From the NCBI GenBank assembly GCA_029940245.1, contig JAOZRF010000148.1, positions 1 through 6,912 of the forward strand: 6,912 nt of DNA, in the 5' to 3' direction. The stretch comes from Desulfobacula sp. (lineage in GTDB: Bacteria; Desulfobacterota; Desulfobacteria; Desulfobacterales; Desulfobacteraceae). The position numbers and the translations under genes were made by a program. The notes beneath the pieces were generated by a model. That model saw nothing but the letters and a program-made list of their open reading frames with translations, had not been told where the DNA came from and searched no databases. Within the stretch, counting starts at the first letter, position 1. Each line of letters starts with the position of its first letter. This document shows positions 1-6,682 of this stretch, piece after piece.

Positions 1-556
1 TTTCTGCAACGAGATCTTTACCAGTACCGGTTTCTCCTGTGATGAGGATTGATACGTCGCTTTGTGCCAGAACAGGTAGTGTTTGAAAAATTTTTTCCAT
101 TTGCGGACTTCTTCCAACAATATTTGCAAAGCTGTAGGCCACTCGTTCTTCCCGGTCTATGTTTTGTGAAAGCCGGATATCTTCTATGGTTTCAATAAAG
201 CCTCTGGTGTTATGATTTTTGTCTAATATGGGTGCGGTTGTCATACGGATTGGCAATCGCTGACGGTTTAGCGTTATCATATCACTTTTACATAAAACAG
301 GATGGCTGTCATCCGTCATACCCAGTACAGGGCAATTGGAGATGCAGGCAGCCCCCCTGAGAATATTGTAGCATTGAACGCCATAGGCCCTGGAATGGGA
401 AAAACCCGAAAGCGCTTCAAAAGCGCGGTTTAAAAAGACAACCCGCCGATCAGTATCAAGAATTAAAACACCGATAGGGATTTCATCCATCAGAAGAGTG
501 AAATCAAGCAGATCCGTCATCAGGCTTTTTATCATTGGATGGGGCAGACTTATCAT
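1..556 (-). CDS. PAS-domain sigma-54-dependent transcriptional activator (N-terminal part; runs off the left edge)
   Basis: The first 185 codons of an enhancer-binding protein that activates RNA polymerase carrying sigma-54. Residues about 15-130 form a PAS-like sensor domain (IPIGVLILDTDRRVVFLNRAF at its start, ending near GFIETIEDI). A linker leads to the AAA+ domain, recognised by IVGRSPQMEKIF (about 146-157) and the Walker A loop GETGTGKD (174-181). The rest of the ATPase and the DNA-binding helix-turn-helix lie outside the window. There is no response-receiver domain, so the signal is probably sensed directly by the PAS domain. That domain carries four cysteines (C62, C71, C75, C89), the first three in a C-x8-C-x3-CP pattern. 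The ATG at 556 is chosen because an in-frame TGA lies two codons upstream; AAGGAA lies 12 bases before it, and ATGs at 535 and 520 are alternative starts. It lies 62 bases downstream of the transporter gene on the same strand. Its target promoters are unknown. Confidence 0.9.
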   Translation of the reverse strand, partial: MISLPHPMIKSLMTDLLDFTLLMDEIPIGVLILDTDRRVVFLNRAFEALSGFSHSRAYGVQCYNILRGAACISNCPVLGMTDDSHPVLCKSDMITLNRQRLPIRMTTAPILDKNHNTRGFIETIEDIRLSQNIDREERVAYSFANIVGRSPQMEKIFQTLPVLAQSDVSILITGETGTGKDLVAE

Positions 557-618
557 ATCTCAATTAAATTCCTTATAAAAACCATTGATCCTAATTTATA
601 ACTCAACTTGGTATGTTA

Positions 619-2787
619 TCACCCTCTGATTTCAATCGGCATATAGTTTTTCAATGGACAGTCGTCACAGTCGCCTTTGGAATGGATTTGTTTGTAAATA
701 GATTCCAACGCAGCCCTTGAATCAGGATAGATATTTTCTCTTCCGAGTTTGTCAATTAAATGGGTCCTTTCCATTACGGCCAGAACCTCTTCTTTCAGGC
801 CACTGAAAGAAATTTCACGGCCACTGCTTCTTACTGTATCAATGAGAATGGAAATAGCATCTTCACCGGATGCATCAATATCATTAATTCCTTTGGATGC
901 AATTAGAATATGTATTAAATCTGGTTTTTCACCAATATATGAGAGTACCTTGTCTTCAAGATAGGTTGCATTGGTAAAGATCAAAGAGCCGTCAAACCTG
1001 ACGACAGCAATATGATCACATTCTCTGAGGCCGGCTTTAAAGGCATCTCTTAAGGTGTCATCCTTTGCTTTGGAAAGAAGCGCGACCCTTGGTCGCAAAT
1101 GTTGATAAATAAACATTCCAAAAGTAAGCCCAAGCCCCACCAGAATACCTTCATGAAGGTGGGGGGCAAAATAAAGGGTACAGACAAAAGTGATAATCGA
1201 AATCAGACCTTCTGATCGCTTGGCCTTCCACGCATGAATAAATCCTGATGCGTTGACAAGACCGATCACGGCCATCATGATGACTGCTGCAAGAACTGAC
1301 TGGGGCAGGTGATAAAGAAGGGGGGTAAAGAAAAGTAAGGTCAGGGCAACCATGATACTTGTGACAACTGAAGAAATCCCACTGACCGCATTGGCCTGGA
1401 GGTTGACGGCAGAACGTGAGAATGATCCGGAGACCGCATAACTCTGACCAAACGAGCCGATGATGTTGCCAAGACCCTGACCAATCAATTCCTGGTTGGT
1501 ATCAAGCTTTTGTCCGGTTTTGGCGGCCATGGATTTTGCAATGGCAATAGCCTCCATGAATCCTATCAAAGCAATAATGACGGCAAAGGGGAGCAACTGG
1601 AGAAAGGCAGCCAGATATGATGAATTTTCAGGCGCTTTGGGAACACTGATCTTGAGCCCTTTGGGAATATGACCAACAACAGCGCCGGCTCCAATCATCT
1701 TTAAATTTTTAAGATTGAGGGTCGTGTTACTAACTTTTATTCTCCATTTCCGGTTGTCTGTTTCAAGCCTGCCGGGCAATGTAGATGTCGTATAGAATGT
1801 TGGTATTTCTTCAGCATCCTTTGCAACCAAAAAGTGAACCAGCCTCAGGTTTTCACGTTTAATATGGGCGGCTCCTTTTGTCTGATCAATTTTTGCTTGA
1901 ATCAGGGCAAGTTCATGCTCAATATCAAGTTGTTCTTCCGAAGCATGATGCAGCCCATGTTCGTGGGTTTCATTCATAACTTTTTTGAGTTTATGGTTTA
2001 AATTGGCCCGCCGGGTTCCCAATTCCTCTATCTTATTAATATCTGCATTAAATTCATGGATGGTTTTTACGACTTCAGGGACTTTAATATTTTCAATGGG
2101 AATAAATTTATCATTATTAAAGCCAGTGAATTTTGAAATTAAAATGGTGATGGCAACAGCAACAAGAACACTGGGAATCCTTGGGTTAACACGTTTCAGG
2201 ATCACCATGATGACAATGGCCAGTATTCCCAGGATTAAAGTGGGCAGATGCGTATAATGCAGTGCTGACTTACACACATTTATAATGGTTTGATAGTGGT
2301 GGGGAGCCTTGTCAACATAAACACCAAACAATTTAGAAAACTGGGAAGATGCAATGACAATAGCCGCTGCATTGGTAAACCCATTGACAACCGGATGAGA
2401 AAGAAGGTTTACAACCAGCCCCAGTCTGAAAACACCCAGGAAAAGCTGGAAGCATCCTACGGTCATTGCCAGGATGATGGAATAGGCAATAAATTGTGTA
2501 CTTCCAGCGGTTGCCAGGGGCTCAAGCGATGCAGCAGACAGCAACGAAACAACCGCAACCGGCCCTGTGGCAAGCTGACGGCTTGACCCAAATAACGAGG
2601 CCACCATTGGCGGTAAAAAAGCTGCATAGAGACCATAGTACGCTGGAAGTCCCGCGAGCTGTGCATACGCCATGGACTGAGGGATCAGAACCATGGCCAC
2701 TGTGATTCCGGCAATAATGTCCGCGCTTAATTTTGATTTGTTGTAGTCCTGAAACCACAACAAAAAAGGAAATACTTTATAAATCAT
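619..2787 (-). CDS. SulP-family inorganic anion transporter with STAS domain and a large TM7-TM8 insert
   Basis: A 722-residue inner-membrane anion transporter (SulP/SLC26 family), probably importing sulfate, although bicarbonate or another anion cannot be excluded. The N-terminal half has the family hallmarks LIPQSMAYAQLAGLPAYYGLY (34-54), GSSR (67-70) and GPVAVVSLL (75-83). The second half has the substrate-site segment SGSFSRSAVN (453-462) and LPQSVLAAVIM (494-504). A cytoplasmic STAS domain follows at about 580-700, with the D-x-S-G motif at 638-641. Family members are usually about 550-600 residues; the excess is an insert at about 226-365, between TM7 and the conserved VVGHIPKGL (370-378). 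The insert is charged, apparently helical, and rich in histidine around 265-291. The C-terminus ends in a CDDCPL motif (C707, C710). The start at 2787 has a good ribosome site, AGGAG at 2798-2794, 6 bases upstream. It is divergent from the Hyf-like operon and probably shares a transcript with the downstream sigma-54 regulator. Confidence 0.93.
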   Translation of the reverse strand: MIYKVFPFLLWFQDYNKSKLSADIIAGITVAMVLIPQSMAYAQLAGLPAYYGLYAAFLPPMVASLFGSSRQLATGPVAVVSLLSAASLEPLATAGSTQFIAYSIILAMTVGCFQLFLGVFRLGLVVNLLSHPVVNGFTNAAAIVIASSQFSKLFGVYVDKAPHHYQTIINVCKSALHYTHLPTLILGILAIVIMVILKRVNPRIPSVLVAVAITILISKFTGFNNDKFIPIENIKVPEVVKTIHEFNADINKIEELGTRRANLNHKLKKVMNETHEHGLHHASEEQLDIEHELALIQAKIDQTKGAAHIKRENLRLVHFLVAKDAEEIPTFYTTSTLPGRLETDNRKWRIKVSNTTLNLKNLKMIGAGAVVGHIPKGLKISVPKAPENSSYLAAFLQLLPFAVIIALIGFMEAIAIAKSMAAKTGQKLDTNQELIGQGLGNIIGSFGQSYAVSGSFSRSAVNLQANAVSGISSVVTSIMVALTLLFFTPLLYHLPQSVLAAVIMMAVIGLVNASGFIHAWKAKRSEGLISIITFVCTLYFAPHLHEGILVGLGLTFGMFIYQHLRPRVALLSKAKDDTLRDAFKAGLRECDHIAVVRFDGSLIFTNATYLEDKVLSYIGEKPDLIHILIASKGINDIDASGEDAISILIDTVRSSGREISFSGLKEEVLAVMERTHLIDKLGRENIYPDSRAALESIYKQIHSKGDCDDCPLKNYMPIEIRG

Positions 2788-2808
2788 TTTTCTCTCCTGA
2801 TCTAAAAT

Positions 2809-2839
2809 TGTTCAAATTTTCAATATATATTTTTGAACA
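2809..2839. repeat. 8-bp inverted repeat TGTTCAAA-N15-TTTGAACA, possible operator
   Basis: The arms are 2809-2816 and 2832-2839, a perfect 8-bp match around an AT-rich 15-base spacer. They sit just upstream of the transporter's ribosome site. A third TGTTCAA lies at 2855-2861, so three copies recur every 22-24 bases, about two helical turns, in alternating orientation. This looks like a regulator-binding arrangement, but no known consensus was matched. The low GC content raises the chance of coincidence. Confidence 0.35.
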
Positions 2840-2871
2840 CCAGCACTGCGGCTTTGTTCAATTTAAATTTT

Positions 2872-2900
2872 AAAAAAAGGTCAGACTATTCCACCTGACC
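2872..2900 (-). terminator. Intrinsic terminator-like hairpin with T7 tract, reading toward the transporter
   Basis: On the minus strand GGTCAG (2900-2895) pairs with CTGACC (2884-2879). Two inner G-U pairs can extend this to an 8-pair stem around a 6-base loop (GGAATA), and seven T residues (2878-2872) follow at once. This is the classic form of a rho-independent terminator. On the plus strand the same hairpin has no T tract. No minus-strand gene lies upstream of it, so it is either a leader attenuator of the transporter mRNA, the end of a small RNA, or a block to stray transcription from the divergent operon. Confidence 0.55.
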
Positions 2901-2913
2901 ATACAAATTATAA

Positions 2914-2942
2914 TAACTATACAAGGTTATTTTGTTTGTCAA
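2914..2942 (-). promoter_or_regulatory. Candidate sigma-70-type promoter for the transporter
   Basis: On the minus strand there is a perfect -35 box TTGACA (2942-2937). The possible -10 boxes are TAGTTA (2919-2914) at 17-base spacing or TATAGT (2921-2916) at 15-base spacing. Transcription would start near 2905-2910, almost at the foot of the terminator-like hairpin. That is odd for a productive promoter, so the call is tentative. Confidence 0.3.
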
Positions 2943-3133
2943 CGAGAACCGGTTAAAAAAAGAAAGTTGTTTCAGAAAATGACTTGTGATATTGGAGTTT
3001 AATTTTTATGTATGTAAATACTTCTATATCAAAATTAAAAAATATAGGATAAAAATACATGAGGAAAATAATGCACTGCACGGGATTTGAAACTGTTGGA
3101 TAAAAGGTTACGTTATGTAAAATAGGGGAATTT

Positions 3134-5092
3134 ATGGGTCAATTTTTTATATCAATACTGATAATTTTATTTGGAGGCTTTTTCTCCCTTATTTTAGTGC
3201 GGAAAGCTAAATTTGCAAAGATCATTACGGTTTTTTTGTTAAGTATCGGTTGTCTTTCAGGCTTAATGGATGCTGTGTTAAATCTCATTCAGCCAGGCAT
3301 TGCAGGCGCATCCTTTAAATATCTGAACGTTTTTTTTCTGGCGTTTAGAATGGATGGACTTTCTGGTTTTTTTCTTGTGGTAATTTTTGCTGTTTGTCTT
3401 CTTGCCACCCTTTACAGCTTTCATTATATGGAACATTCTGGAAATGATGTGAGAACAGCGGTTAACTATTTTTTCTTTAGTATTCTAATTGCCTCCATGG
3501 CATTGGTAGTAACCGCAGCAAATATGATTACATTCATGCTTTTCTGGGAAATCATGTCCCTTTCCTCTTTTTTCCTGGTTATTTACAAGCATCACAAAGC
3601 TGAAAGTCGAAAAGCCGGTTATTTATATTTTGTTTTTTCCCATGTTGGCGCCATGTTTATATTTGTAGCATTTGGAATTGTTTATGGATATACGGGCAGC
3701 TTTGGATTTGATGCCATGGGTTCTCTTCCTGAAACCGCAAAAATTCTGGTATTTATTTTTTCATTTGTCGGTTTTGGTTCAAAAGCAGGTGTATTTCCCT
3801 TTCATGTCTGGTTACCCCATGCCCATCCTGCTGCCCCAAGTCATATTTCAGCCGTCATGTCAGGAGTCATGATTAAAATTGGTATTTACGGTATCATAAA
3901 AATGTATGTATTGTTAAATTTTCACACACCCATTTTTGGGAATATTGTGATTGTTGCCGGAGTGGTTTCAGGTATTTTAGGAGTGGTTTATGCTCTGGGT
4001 CAACATGATCTCAAACGATTGCTAGCCTACCATAGTGTTGAAAATATTGGTATTATTTTAATCGGCTTAGGTATTGGAATGATTGGTGTTTCATCGAAGA
4101 ATCCTTTGATGGCGGTTCTTGGATTTACAGGAGGATTGTTTCACGTTCTTAACCATTCTATTTTCAAATCCCTTTTGTTTATGGGGGCCGGAATGGTTCT
4201 TCATAAAACAGGAACACGTTCCATTGATGCGCTGGGTGGATTAATAAAAAAAATGAAAATTACCGGGATAACTTTTATTATTGGCTCTCTGGCCATCTGT
4301 GGGCTTCCACCCTTTAACGGATTTGTGGGTGAATTTTTTATATATATCGGCGGATTCAAAGGGATTGCGCTTGAAAATTCTGTTTTTGCAGCAAGTATCT
4401 TTGCCATTGTCAGCCTGGCGGTTATCGGAGGGCTGGCATTGGCCTGCTTTACAAAAGTAGTGGGTGTTGTTTTTCAAGGTGAACCAAGGACTAAAGCCGC
4501 CGTTGACGTCGATGAAAAAGGACCGACCATGCTGATATCCATGTCGATTCTTGCCGGCGCCTGTATTCTGATCGGTATATTTCCACAGATGATTATCTGG
4601 ATGCCCATTAAAGCTGTTTCCGCTTTGGGGCTTGGATACAACCCCATCGATTTTGAATCCATTTTACAGATGACAGCAAATATTACGCTTGCAGCAACTA
4701 TTTTTCTTATCACTTTATTGCCGGTGATCGCAATTCGATGGTTTTTTTACAGGGGAAAAATCATTCGAAGATCCGGGACATGGGGATGCGGCTTTACTCA
4801 GCCAACGGTTAAAATGCAGTATACCGGGTCTTCATACGCATCTTTTATTCTTGATTTTTTTAGACCTGTGGCACCATTAGATGAAGATCATCCAAAAATT
4901 ACAGGACGATTTCCTTTAAAGACATATTACAAAAGTCAGGTGAATGATATTGCAGAACTTAACATGAAAAGGGTGGTCGTTAATCCTGTATTGTTTTTAT
5001 TTGATAAATTGAGATGGATCCAACAGGGTGATATCCATCTGTATATCGGTTATATTTTACTGGCTATAATATTGTTGTTGGTTTTTATATAA
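3134..5092 (+). CDS. hyfB: Hydrogenase-4 component B-like proton-translocating membrane subunit (HyfB/HycC, NuoL/M/N superfamily)
   Basis: A 652-residue polytopic inner-membrane protein, close in length to E. coli HyfB (about 670). It belongs to the antiporter-like subunits of complex I and group 4 hydrogenases, which move protons or Na+ as the complex transfers electrons. The expected channel residues are visible: the TM5 glutamate in FWEIMSLSSFF (E139), the TM7 lysine in GFGSKAGVFPFHVWLPHAHP (K217), a TM8 lysine in MIKIGIYG (K248), and HVLNHSIFKSLLFMGAGMV (H341, K345). It also has GLPPFNGFVGEFF (390-402). The C-terminal segment WGCGFTQPTVKMQYTGSSYA (550-569) favours HyfB/HycC over NuoL. The start at 3134 is supported by AGGGGA at 3124-3129. 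It is the first gene of the plus-strand operon, and its stop is 22 bases before the next start. Whether H+ or Na+ is carried cannot be told. Confidence 0.92.
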   Translation: MGQFFISILIILFGGFFSLILVRKAKFAKIITVFLLSIGCLSGLMDAVLNLIQPGIAGASFKYLNVFFLAFRMDGLSGFFLVVIFAVCLLATLYSFHYMEHSGNDVRTAVNYFFFSILIASMALVVTAANMITFMLFWEIMSLSSFFLVIYKHHKAESRKAGYLYFVFSHVGAMFIFVAFGIVYGYTGSFGFDAMGSLPETAKILVFIFSFVGFGSKAGVFPFHVWLPHAHPAAPSHISAVMSGVMIKIGIYGIIKMYVLLNFHTPIFGNIVIVAGVVSGILGVVYALGQHDLKRLLAYHSVENIGIILIGLGIGMIGVSSKNPLMAVLGFTGGLFHVLNHSIFKSLLFMGAGMVLHKTGTRSIDALGGLIKKMKITGITFIIGSLAICGLPPFNGFVGEFFIYIGGFKGIALENSVFAASIFAIVSLAVIGGLALACFTKVVGVVFQGEPRTKAAVDVDEKGPTMLISMSILAGACILIGIFPQMIIWMPIKAVSALGLGYNPIDFESILQMTANITLAATIFLITLLPVIAIRWFFYRGKIIRRSGTWGCGFTQPTVKMQYTGSSYASFILDFFRPVAPLDEDHPKITGRFPLKTYYKSQVNDIAELNMKRVVVNPVLFLFDKLRWIQQGDIHLYIGYILLAIILLLVFI

Positions 5093-5114
5093 AACAAATA
5101 AATGGGAAGATTTT

Positions 5115-6035
5115 ATGATTGAATCCATTATTCTCTGGCTTTTTGCAATTTCAGCAGCGCCTTTTTTTTCAGCCATGATACTTAAGGTCAAGGCTTTTTT
5201 CGGAGGGAGAAAAGGGCCACCTCTGCTGATTAATTATTATACCTTGATCAAGCTTTTTAAAAAAGGATCGGTTTATAGCACCAGTACCACCATTATGTTT
5301 AAACTCGGACCCATTATTTCATTGGGTTCTGCTATTACAGTGCTTATGTTTCTGCCCATTGCCGGGCAGCAGGCTATTTTTTCATTTAACGGCGACATTA
5401 TATTTATTTTATATACCATGGGGCTGAGCCGTTTTTTTACGATTGCAGCAGCTATGGATACTGCTTCTCCATTTGAGGGGATGGGAGCTGCAAGAGAAGC
5501 ATACTTTCCTATTATCTGTGAAGCTGCAACATTTATGATTTTTATTCTCTTTTATAGATTGACCGGCGAGCTCCAATTATCAGCTTATTTTTCCGGTGAT
5601 AATACCATTGCATTATGGAATCTGGCCGGCGCACCACTTTTATTCATTATATTTTCTTTTTTTATTATTCTTTTGACAGAGAATTCAAGAGTTCCTGCTG
5701 ATGACCCTGCAACCCATTTAGAGCTTACAATGATTCATGAAGTTATGGTTTTAGATCATAGTGGTCCTGATCTGGGACTTATTGAACTTGGATCATTCTG
5801 CAAGCTCTTTTTTTATTCCACAATTATTTCAAGACTGATTTTACCTTTTGATTTAGGATTCCCCGGACTTGCTTTTGTCCTATATCTTCTGGGGCTTGCT
5901 CTAGTATATATAGCGGTTGGTGTTATTGAATCAATTATTGCCCGCTACAGAATGGATGCAGTGCCGCAATTTGTACTGACATCCTTTGCCCTGGCGTTTT
6001 TTGCAACCATTATTACTTTGGAGTTTATCAGATGA
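5115..6035 (+). CDS. hyfC: Hydrogenase-4 component C-like membrane anchor subunit (HyfC/HycD, NuoH family)
   Basis: A 306-residue integral membrane protein of the NuoH/HycD family, similar in length to E. coli HyfC (about 315). This subunit anchors the hydrophilic catalytic arm of group 4 hydrogenases and forms the junction to the ion-translocating subunits. Family signatures are the N-terminal KVKAFFGGRKGPPLLINYY (24-42) with K-LFKKGSVYS after it, MDTASPFEGMGAAREAYF (114-131), and the charged loop ENSRVPADDPATHLELTMIH (189-208). In that loop, E189, R192, D196, D197 and E203 match the acidic junction loop of the family. It starts 22 bases after hyfB with GGGAAGA just upstream, and its stop codon overlaps the start of the next gene by four bases (ATGA). 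It clearly belongs to the same operon. No defect is seen. Confidence 0.93.
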   Translation: MIESIILWLFAISAAPFFSAMILKVKAFFGGRKGPPLLINYYTLIKLFKKGSVYSTSTTIMFKLGPIISLGSAITVLMFLPIAGQQAIFSFNGDIIFILYTMGLSRFFTIAAAMDTASPFEGMGAAREAYFPIICEAATFMIFILFYRLTGELQLSAYFSGDNTIALWNLAGAPLLFIIFSFFIILLTENSRVPADDPATHLELTMIHEVMVLDHSGPDLGLIELGSFCKLFFYSTIISRLILPFDLGFPGLAFVLYLLGLALVYIAVGVIESIIARYRMDAVPQFVLTSFALAFFATIITLEFIR

Positions 6036-6673
6036 TTCATTCCGTCGATACTATCCTGGCACTTGTACTGCTTTCTATTTTATTTTCCTACGGCTACAGC
6101 CAACTCTTCAGGCTAATAATAGTAGTTGGCTTTCAAGGAATTGTGGTTTCTATCGTTCCTTTTTTTATTGGTCACGATATGACTGCCGGGGGAATCGTCT
6201 TTACCATTGCAACATTGTTAATCAGAGGCATTATTATTCCGATGAGCATATATATAGCCATGAAAAAAAGGGCCATCCAAAGCAAGGTGGCGCCCATTAT
6301 CGGGTATCAAGCCTCTATACTCTGTGGACTTGGGGTAATAGTTGCAGCCACATATATCAGCCGGCAGTTGAACATCCCGTCTATCAGTAACTATACGCTT
6401 TTATTTCCTACAGCCATAGCACTTCCGGTGACTGGAATGTTTCTTTTGATGACTAGGAGAAATGCCATTGCCATGGTTCTTGGCTACATAATCATGGAAA
6501 ATGGGATTTATCTTATAGGGACCACCATTTCAGTTCGTGCTCTCCATATTGTTGAATTCGGAATTTTGCTGGATGTCCTTGCCGGTGTTATGATAATGGC
6601 CACAATACTTCAAACTATTGAACGAACCTTTGATGATGTTGATACTGAAAATTTAAGAACTTTAAAAGAATAG
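6032..6673 (+). CDS. hyfE: Hydrogenase-4 component E-like membrane subunit (HyfE)
   Basis: A 213-residue, highly hydrophobic protein, almost the same length as E. coli HyfE (216). The C-terminal half resembles the NuoK/MrpC fold: GYIIMENGIYLIG (151-163) carries a membrane-embedded glutamate (E156), and EFGILLDVLAGVMIMATI (175-192) follows with E175 and D181. These acidic residues are expected to take part in ion movement within the membrane arm. The ATG overlaps the hyfC stop (ATGA at 6032-6035), which suggests translational coupling. A hyfD-like gene, which sits between hyfC and hyfE in E. coli, is absent here, as in many simpler Hyf-like clusters. The tail after about residue 196 is charged and probably cytoplasmic. 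HyfE-type subunits are typical of Hyf and hydrogenase-related complexes, which helps separate this operon from ordinary complex I. Confidence 0.9.
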   Translation: MIHSVDTILALVLLSILFSYGYSQLFRLIIVVGFQGIVVSIVPFFIGHDMTAGGIVFTIATLLIRGIIIPMSIYIAMKKRAIQSKVAPIIGYQASILCGLGVIVAATYISRQLNIPSISNYTLLFPTAIALPVTGMFLLMTRRNAIAMVLGYIIMENGIYLIGTTISVRALHIVEFGILLDVLAGVMIMATILQTIERTFDDVDTENLRTLKE

Positions 6674-6682
6674 GTGTTATGT

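Larger units (their letters stand above)
2788..3133. other. Divergent intergenic region between the transporter and the Hyf-like operon
   Basis: 346 AT-rich bases with no convincing protein gene. They must hold the promoters of both divergent units. From left to right I see the transporter's ribosome site, three TGTTCAA heptamers in alternating orientation (2809-2861), a minus-strand terminator-like hairpin (2872-2900), a minus-strand TTGACA promoter candidate (2914-2942), the 8-bp palindrome AACCGGTT (2947-2954), and a possible 14-codon reading frame (3059-3103) before hyfB. A perfect TATAAT on the plus strand (2909-2914) lacks a recognisable -35 box. A by-eye scan of both strands found no GG-N10-GC sigma-54 promoter. 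Confidence 0.8.

Noticed and set aside
1985..2758. Several 67-98-codon frames on both strands inside the transporter gene
   Set aside because: They are shadow frames of a strongly supported SulP gene, with no ribosome sites or recognisable domains.
2909..2914. Perfect plus-strand TATAAT as a hyfB promoter
   Set aside because: At 16-18 base spacing the upstream hexamers (TATTCC, CTATTC, ACTATT) do not resemble TTGACA, and there is no TG extension; the region is AT-rich enough to give such a box by chance.
3024..3047. Inverted repeat CTATAT-N12-ATATAG
   Set aside because: The arms are only six bases and almost purely A/T in an AT-rich stretch, so chance is a sufficient explanation.
2788..3133. 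Sigma-54 promoter (GG-N10-GC) for either divergent unit
   Set aside because: Checking each GG on both strands by eye gave no GC at the required distance, so the neighbouring sigma-54 activator has no visible target promoter here.
4201..4713. Minus-strand frames of 68-79 codons inside hyfB
   Set aside because: They are antisense to a gene with intact family motifs throughout and have no independent support.
5986..6390. 134-codon open frame on the plus strand overlapping hyfC and hyfE
   Set aside because: It lies in another frame across two well-supported genes and encodes a composition (many Trp, Cys, Tyr, His) unlike a real protein.
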